Shown piece after piece: positions 60,603 through 64,000 of a stretch of 64,000 nt of DNA. Source of the stretch: Paenibacillus_E qinlingensis (lineage in GTDB: Bacteria; Bacillota; Bacilli; Paenibacillales; NBRC-103111); assembly GCF_028746185.1 (NCBI RefSeq), contig NZ_JAQIVH010000035.1:121034-185033 (forward strand), read 5' to 3'. The translations under genes were made by a program, and so were the position numbers. Each line of letters opens with the position of its first letter. Within the stretch, counting starts at the first letter, position 1. The notes beneath the pieces were generated by a model. That model worked only from the letters and a program-made list of their open reading frames with translations. It made no database searches and was not told the origin of the DNA.

Positions 60603-61442
60603 TTAGTACAACGATCCGGTATTAATGACCGGAGTTGCTGAACGATCAGATACAATCGCAACTAGGAGATTGTTGATCATGGCAGCTTTACGCTCCTCGT
60701 CAAGCTGCAAACCCTGGGCTTCCAATTGTGCGACAGCCATTTGAACCATGCCAACGGCTCCTTCTACAATAATGGAGCGTGCTGATAAAATAGCTGATGC
60801 TTGTTGGCGCTGCAGCATGGCGCTAGCAATTTCGGTGGAGTAGGCTAGGTGAGTCAGACGGGACTCAATCACTTCAACACCTGCAACGGAAAGACGATGT
60901 TGAAGTTCTGTGCTGAGCTCAGCCGCAACTTCATCGGCATTTCCTCTTAACGAATAACCTTCTGTTTCGTAACGATCATAAGGATACTTGCTAGCTACAT
61001 GACGTAGTGCAGTTTCACTTTGAATTTCTACGAATTTCTCATAACTATCTACATCGAACAATGCTTTGTACGTATCAACGACTTTAAACACGATGACAGC
61101 GGCAATTTCAATTGGATTCCCATCGATATCATTCACTTTTAATTTGACACTGTTAAAATTACGAACCCGAAGCGATATTTTCTTATGAGAAGAGAAGGGA
61201 ATAACAAGCCATATACCGCTTTTGCGAATTGTCCCTAGATAGCTCCCGAAAAAAGTAATGACCGTGGCTTGATTCGGCTGAACGACAGTAAATGATGTCA
61301 GGGAGATGATGCTAACGACGATTAAAATAGCCCCAATGAGAAAGCTTTGCTGTGTGAAACTGAAAATGCCTAGCCCAAGTGCGGCAAAAAATAAGAGCAA
61401 GCCAATAAAGCCATTGAATGACCCTGCTTTAATTTCTTTCAT
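60603..61442 (-). CDS. SPFH/Band 7 membrane protein
   Basis: 279 residues. Two N-terminal hydrophobic segments (about 10-27 and 35-53), then the SPFH domain (VVQPNQATVITFFGSYLGTI, IPFSSHKKISLRVRNF) and a coiled-coil-like C-terminal part (AQLEAQGLQLDEERKAAM). SPFH proteins scaffold membrane microdomains. The inverted repeat at 61475-61495 lies before the gene and could be its operator, perhaps for the ribbon-helix-helix protein. Confidence 0.88.
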   Translation of the reverse strand: MKEIKAGSFNGFIGLLLFFAALGLGIFSFTQQSFLIGAILIVVSIISLTSFTVVQPNQATVITFFGSYLGTIRKSGIWLVIPFSSHKKISLRVRNFNSVKLKVNDIDGNPIEIAAVIVFKVVDTYKALFDVDSYEKFVEIQSETALRHVASKYPYDRYETEGYSLRGNADEVAAELSTELQHRLSVAGVEVIESRLTHLAYSTEIASAMLQRQQASAILSARSIIVEGAVGMVQMAVAQLEAQGLQLDEERKAAMINNLLVAIVSDRSATPVINTGSLY

Positions 61443-61474
61443 ACGTTGAAAAACCTCCCATAGTGTATATTATT

Positions 61475-61495
61475 GTGATATTTATATGATATCAC
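61475..61495. promoter_or_regulatory. Inverted repeat before the SPFH gene
   Basis: GTGATAT-N7-ATATCAC, a perfect 7-bp dyad in an AT-rich region, 33 bases before the SPFH start codon on the minus strand. Probable operator. Confidence 0.6.
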
Positions 61496-61591
61496 TTTTT
61501 ACTTTAATTGTAAAATGAAATGTGCGCCTATGGGAGGGGACGTCCTTGTTGATCAAGGAAAATAAAGTTCGTTAGTGGAAAATAGAGATCG

Positions 61592-61628
61592 TTAGTGGTC
61601 GTTCACTTTTGTGAACAACCACTTTTTT
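61592..61628 (+). terminator. Terminator-like hairpin without an upstream gene
   Basis: AGTGGTCGTTCAC pairs with GTGAACAACCACT (one mismatch) followed by T7. The nearest plus-strand gene ends over a kilobase before, so it may end a transcript lost by insertion or a small RNA. Confidence 0.6.
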
Positions 61629-61794
61629 TCTAGGTCTAGGGGTTGTTAATTAATGAGGAAATAAATAATTAAGAAGAAGTCGAGCTTGCTCAACTAACTG
61701 GCAGGATAGTTAAATTGTTTCACGAATACCTCAAATATAGGAAACTTACGAAGTTCATAAATAAGACGTTATATGACATACAGGAGGAGATTTT

Positions 61795-62277
61795 ATGAAA
61801 GATAAGAAAAATGAATTTACCGAAATGATATTAAAGTATTTCAATAATTACAAAGAAGAATTAATTGTTGATTTAAAGAAAGTCTTATCTTTAAATATTA
61901 ACCATGAAGTAGAGTATTTAGAGTTTGAAGTACACTACATTTATTTACTGACTCTTCACCCAATGAAAGAATGGGATGTTGTTGATTTAGGTTTTGAAAA
62001 TAATAATTTAAGACATCCAGCCGAGTATGATATTAAAATTGATTTTGAAAGCAAGATAGAAAGCCTACTGTCTTCAATTGTTCAGTATGAGGATGTTTTC
62101 GAAGATCCTATTATGAAATCTAGATTAATATTTATTGAATGGATTGCGCATTGTTGGCAGGAGGTCGGGGGATGCTCTTATAAATACCCTGTTAAGATAT
62201 TACCTCATGATTGGATCAAGTATACTTATGATCTAAATAACATGAAGTGGGAACACAACGAAAAAAATGAATTTTAG
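61795..62277 (+). CDS. AT-rich orphan protein, 160 residues
   Basis: ATG 61795 with CAGGAGGAG eight bases before. The product is acidic and rich in Lys, Asn, Ile and Asp; it starts with a Lys/Asp/Glu stretch and ends EHNEKNEF. Base composition is far more AT-rich than the genes to the left, pointing to recent transfer. Not recognised; its size and acidity recall immunity proteins of polymorphic toxins, but no toxin is in view. Confidence 0.75.
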   Translation: MKDKKNEFTEMILKYFNNYKEELIVDLKKVLSLNINHEVEYLEFEVHYIYLLTLHPMKEWDVVDLGFENNNLRHPAEYDIKIDFESKIESLLSSIVQYEDVFEDPIMKSRLIFIEWIAHCWQEVGGCSYKYPVKILPHDWIKYTYDLNNMKWEHNEKNEF

Positions 62278-62298
62278 CGATTTCAAAATTCCCAGTAG

Positions 62299-62430
62299 AT
62301 TCGGGCAGACACCCCTGAACTGGCTAAACCGCATCGCATCACTAAGCTAACGAGAAACTATAGCGTGGCGGTGGAACTGATCCATCGCTTGTTTTCGTTG
62401 CTGCGCGATCTACCTAACGATTCCAGCTAA
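62299..62430 (+). pseudogene. Possible transposase C-terminal remnant
   Basis: An open stretch of 43 codons without start, read IRADTPELAKPHRITKLTRN and then VAVELIHRLFSLLRDL, to a TAA at 62428-62430. An in-frame stop just before it removes the rest. The G+C content differs from the AT-rich gene before it. It reads like the end of a mobile-element protein, but I cannot name its family. Confidence 0.35.
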
Positions 62431-62552
62431 TAGCTTGTCAATATTTAATTATTAATAGTAGTTTCATGAGATGGTATACTTTAAAAAGTGCATGGGAAAG
62501 AACCGTCCTATTAAGCACGGATATAGATTCCATATATTTCTATTTTTGTTAT

Positions 62553-63756
62553 TCACTCTAAACGGAATGCTTCCTTAGTAGTTAAGATGGCAAAAATCCA
62601 GTGAATGAGTTTATTCACACATGCAATTACTGCTACTTTGAATAGCTTTCCTTCAGCACGTTTCTTATCATAATAAGTCCTTAATTTCTTATTTCTATTA
62701 CTACGAATACCGCATCTTACAGCTTGATACAAGGCAGTACGAAGCCTCCTGGAGCCGTGCTTAGTGATTTTATTTTGGGTAGCTACAAACTTACCTGAAG
62801 AAAAAACACTTGGATCAACACCAGCAAAGGCCACCAGTTTCTTTGCGTGATCAAACCGATCGATCTCACCAATCTCAGCTAAAATTGTTGCAGCAATCTT
62901 AGTGCCAATTCCGGGTATCGATTGAATTAAATCATATTCAAGTAGCTCTTCAGCCAGGCCATCTACCGATTTATTAAGGGTTGATAGATGATCCTGGTAT
63001 TGAAGAAGCAATTTGATGAGCAGCTGTATAGAGATTAAATGGCTTGAAAAAGCCGTCTCCTTAAAGGGATTTCGCTTTGCTGCCGCTACTAAGACTTGAG
63101 CACGTTCCAAGCTCCATGAGACGGATTTGCCGCGTCCAATAAAACTTTGAATTGCATTAGTAATCTCCAACTCAGACATTTCTAGGACTTCTTTTGATGT
63201 TGGGTGTAAAGCCAAAAATCGAAGGGACACCTTTGAATAAAGATCACCAAACACGCCATGATATTCAGGGAAAACTTGATCAAGAATAGCCTGAAACTGT
63301 AGTTTTGCTTGGACATACATACCTGTTAAAGCTTCATATTGGCGTGTTAGAAAGCGTAAATTCATGAGATGCTGCCCCCCGCTTTTTGTAGGGTTCAAAC
63401 TCTTCTTTATAGAACAGTGTCCCTAATAAATGGGCATCTGCGGCATCCGTCTTTAACCGTCGCAAATTGGTTTTCTTAGCGTTATGTGAGATTAAAGGAT
63501 TAATGACGATGTTCAAATACTGGTGCTCATCCAGAAACTGAACAACGGGGCTTTGATAATGACCTGTTGCTTCCATAACAATGGCAGGACGAATCCCCGC
63601 TACCGATTCCACACTTCTAATATAACTTAGAAAAGACGCTAGACCTTCTAGATCATAATTAAATCTAAAGATCTTCCCATGAGGTACTCCACGGTCTAAA
63701 AAAGCTTGTGCATGGCTCTCTCCCTTTGAAACATCCACACCAATGACTGGATTCAT
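62553..63756 (-). pseudogene. IS110-family transposase gene, frameshifted
   Basis: Read from ATG 63756 (AGGAGTGATGTC before it). The N-terminal part has the DEDD catalytic residues (VIGVDVSKGESHAQA, VMEATGHY, KTDAADAHLL); the C-terminal part has IPGIGTKIAATILAEIG and KHGSRRLRTALY, typical of IS110. The frame breaks at a run of six G (63375-63380 on the plus strand as C6); removing one G joins EFEPYKKR to GQHLMNLRFLTRQ. Total would be about 400 residues, normal for the family. Either a decayed copy, a sequence error or, less likely, a programmed shift. Confidence 0.88.
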
Positions 63757-63960
63757 GACATCACTCCTGTAATATTTTTCACCGGTAACCCCTAACCTTC
63801 TTGTCTTCCACACTATCGCATGTGATACGGGATTCATTTCCCAACCAGCCTAACCATGGTTGAACAAGTAGGGGGGATGAACTGAATAGCTCTCGGAATC
63901 CAAGTCCCACGGGCAGAAACGTTCGATCCCCGGCTACCGCTATAATAAGACCATACAAAA
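63757..63960 (-). ncRNA. Candidate bridge RNA region of the IS110 element
   Basis: IS110-group elements encode a structured bridge RNA in the non-coding left end before the transposase. This 200-base stretch lies there, contains no frame, and has short pairings (for example CGGGATTCATTTCCC on the plus strand, and GGTAACC near 63783-63789). The exact RNA and its two loops are not resolved by eye. Confidence 0.4.
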
Positions 63961-63993
63961 ATGAGGTCTACCAGAAAGATCTGGTGACCTCAT
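63961..63993 (-). terminator. Terminator-type hairpin at the edge of the IS element
   Basis: ATGAGGTC-ACCAG pairs with CTGGT-GACCTCAT with one bulged base, around a 6-base loop, followed on the minus strand by T5 (63957-63961 on the plus strand read as A5). It fits the terminator of a gene lying to the right of the window. Confidence 0.7.
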
Positions 63994-64000
63994 AATACGA

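Larger units (their letters stand above)
61443..61794. other. Spacer between SPFH gene and the AT-rich orphan gene
   Basis: Holds an inverted repeat (61475-61495), two direct copies of TCGTTAGTGG 20 bases apart (61569 and 61589), a terminator-like hairpin (61592-61628) with no gene before it on the plus strand, and a ribosome binding site for the next gene. It looks like a junction between stable chromosome and inserted DNA. Confidence 0.55.
62431..64000 (-). mobile_element. IS110-family insertion sequence (ends not defined)
   Basis: The element contains the transposase at 62553-63756 and non-coding flanks on both sides. IS110 elements usually lack terminal inverted repeats, so the exact ends cannot be read by eye; limits given here are outer bounds. 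The right part of the window (63757-63960) should be the left end of the element as read by the transposase. Confidence 0.65.

Noticed and set aside
60396..61442. Toxin-antitoxin module
   Set aside because: The Arc-like protein could be an antitoxin, but its neighbour is an SPFH membrane scaffold, not a toxin.
1..64000. tRNA or rRNA genes
   Set aside because: I saw no cloverleaf with conserved T-arm sequence and no rRNA-like stretch on either strand; a dedicated scan would be decisive.

Overview
The window reads as chromosome of an endospore-forming, low-to-mid-GC member of the Bacillales, most likely Paenibacillus or a close relative. The support is: two alpha/beta small acid-soluble spore proteins with sigma-G-type promoters, GerQ, YlbJ, YppC- and YycC-like proteins, a T-box leader on trpS, GlnR/TnrA-type and Fur-type operators, strong AGGAGG ribosome binding sites and many TTG/GTG starts. 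Species cannot be named from the sequence.

Layout. 1-8.1 kb: the start of an NAD kinase gene running off the left edge, a PilZ protein, alpha-glucan phosphorylase, YlbJ, truncated globin, a DUF2225 protein, a membrane diguanylate cyclase and small zinc-finger-like and YycC-like proteins. 8.2-12.5 kb: an M3 oligoendopeptidase, a repeat-bearing gap, a chemoreceptor without a sensor domain, and an unknown gene with a near-consensus promoter. 12.5-16.6 kb: a Fur-boxed iron-siderophore ABC system, with ATPase and two permeases divergent from the binding protein. 16.7-22.0 kb: a spore protein, a Cys-motif protein, an RNase H with a viroplasmin domain, and a sugar ABC operon. 22.1-30.2 kb: ilvD, a UPF0718 permease, T-box-trpS, a second spore protein, a membrane hydrolase, gerQ and an orphan response regulator.

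30.4-40.2 kb is the best-integrated block. A urea ABC transporter (urtA-E, minus strand) is divergent from a urease operon (ureA-B-C-F-G-D, plus strand). The shared intergenic region carries two perfect TGTNA-N7-TNACA boxes, so urea uptake and hydrolysis look jointly controlled by nitrogen supply. No ureE is present; UreG instead carries an N-terminal His run.

40.5-48.6 kb: ctaB and a SCO1-like protein (cytochrome oxidase maturation), a small Toprim protein, an MFS carrier, a membrane-protein/transglutaminase cluster, a HAD phosphatase and a class B penicillin-binding protein. 48.6-49.7 kb is non-coding. It holds a long heptamer array with a 49-bp higher-order period and a (AAACCC)6 tract able to form a G-quadruplex on the minus strand, then several copies of a degenerate intergenic repeat. 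49.7-54.7 kb: asnB, a Cof-type phosphatase, DUF456 and a YtgP/SpoVB-type flippase. 54.7-59.4 kb: a DUF2515 protein and a YtrA-type GntR/ABC operon with two tandem operators over its promoter.

59.5-64.0 kb turns accessory: a DUF4183 pair, an SPFH protein with a ribbon-helix-helix partner, an AT-rich orphan gene, a small possible transposase remnant, and an IS110-family element whose transposase is split by one extra G in a G run. Its non-coding left end is where a bridge RNA would be expected.
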